Source: Clostridia bacterium (GTDB taxonomy: Bacteria; Bacillota; Clostridia; Oscillospirales; Butyricicoccaceae). From it: a stretch of DNA of 5,031 nucleotides. The DNA lies in assembly GCA_017547995.1 (NCBI GenBank), contig JAFYNW010000325.1:1-5031 (forward strand), given 5' to 3'. The notes under the pieces are model-generated. The model had not been told where the DNA came from. It searched no databases and saw nothing but the letters and a program-made list of their open reading frames with translations. Positions 4,916-5,031 of this stretch are shown here, piece by piece. Made by a program: the position numbers and the translations under genes. Numbering within the stretch: position 1 is the first letter of the stretch; the number at the start of each line of letters is the position of its first letter.

Positions 4916-4939
4916 GGACGGCTGATAGCCGCCCCTACG
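4916..4939. repeat. Intergenic hairpin repeat, copy A (CGCCCCTACG end)
   Basis: GGaCGGCT (4916-4923) pairs with AGCCGcCC (4927-4934) around a GAT loop with a single A-C mismatch. It is followed by CCTACG. The last ten bases, CGCCCCTACG (4930-4939), recur exactly at the end of the hairpin at 4991-5017, so both belong to one short repeat family. No coding sequence overlaps it. Confidence 0.65.
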
Positions 4940-4944
4940 TTATC

Positions 4945-4967
4945 ATTCTGAGTCGCAGATGAAGAAT
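4945..4967. repeat. REP-like ATTCTGAG...GAAGAAT hairpin
   Basis: ATTCT (4945-4949) and AGAAT (4963-4967) frame a central GAGTCGCAGATGA. The pattern TCATTCTGAG-x-GAAGAATCTC is a short intergenic hairpin repeat that I remember from many bacterial genomes, usually with a GCGAAGC-type centre; here the centre has diverged. It lies between the two CGCCCCTACG hairpins. Confidence 0.55.
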
Positions 4968-4990
4968 CTCACGCGGCTTATGCAATTTGC

Positions 4991-5018
4991 GGGCGGGCAT
5001 GGAAACCCGCCCCTACGG
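4991..5018. repeat. Intergenic hairpin repeat, copy B (CGCCCCTACG end)
   Basis: GGGCGGG (4991-4997) pairs perfectly with CCCGCCC (5006-5012) around CATGGAAA. CGCCCCTACG (5008-5017) matches the end of the copy at 4916-4939, and GTTAT follows both ends closely. There is no T-run, so it is not a usual terminator. The GC-rich stem in an AT-rich spacer points to a dispersed genomic repeat. Confidence 0.65.
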
Positions 5019-5031
5019 TTATACTCTTGTG

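Noticed and set aside
4916..5018. The terminal hairpins read as a CRISPR array
   Set aside because: Only a 10-base end is shared, the stems differ, and there are no equal-length repeats or spacers.

Overview
The window looks like chromosomal DNA from an anaerobic, spore-forming member of the Clostridia, probably near the Oscillospiraceae/Ruminococcaceae. The evidence is a pair of CotF-like spore coat genes, a Bacillus NdoA-like MazF, a short M3-family oligoendopeptidase of the kind common in Clostridia, AGGAGG-type ribosome binding sites, and small GC-rich intergenic hairpin repeats. No species can be named from the sequence alone.

Layout. Positions 1-1070 (minus strand) hold a compact sporulation-flavoured group: an unrecognised cysteine-rich 186-aa protein (1070-510), a 61-aa CotF-like half protein (470-285) and an 80-aa CotF-family coat protein (275-33), closed by a terminator at 1-31. 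A second minus-strand unit (2405-1099) begins with a good sigma-A promoter. Next come a perfect 23-bp palindrome at the transcription start and a leader of about 230 nt rich in dyads. The unit then encodes mazF/ndoA and a secreted protein joined to it by an ATGA overlap, and ends at a strong hairpin plus T-run. Upstream on the same strand is a lipoprotein of possible GerS type (2912-2397). Divergent from it, on the plus strand, is a highly codon-biased M3 oligoendopeptidase (3139-4830) with its own terminator. The remaining 150 bases hold three hairpin repeats.

How the genes fit together. A GerS-like lipoprotein followed by mazF recalls the clostridial/bacillal neighbourhood in which gerS, alr and the ndoA toxin locus lie close together; here alr is absent and no MazE/NdoAI antitoxin gene is visible. 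The mazF gene appears to be independently promoted, possibly autoregulated, and translationally coupled to an exported protein. The peptidase looks like a strongly expressed cytoplasmic housekeeping enzyme.

Most of the window is ordinary. The parts most worth a second look are the orphan mazF with its structured leader, its coupling to the secreted protein, and the intergenic hairpin repeats on either side of the peptidase gene.
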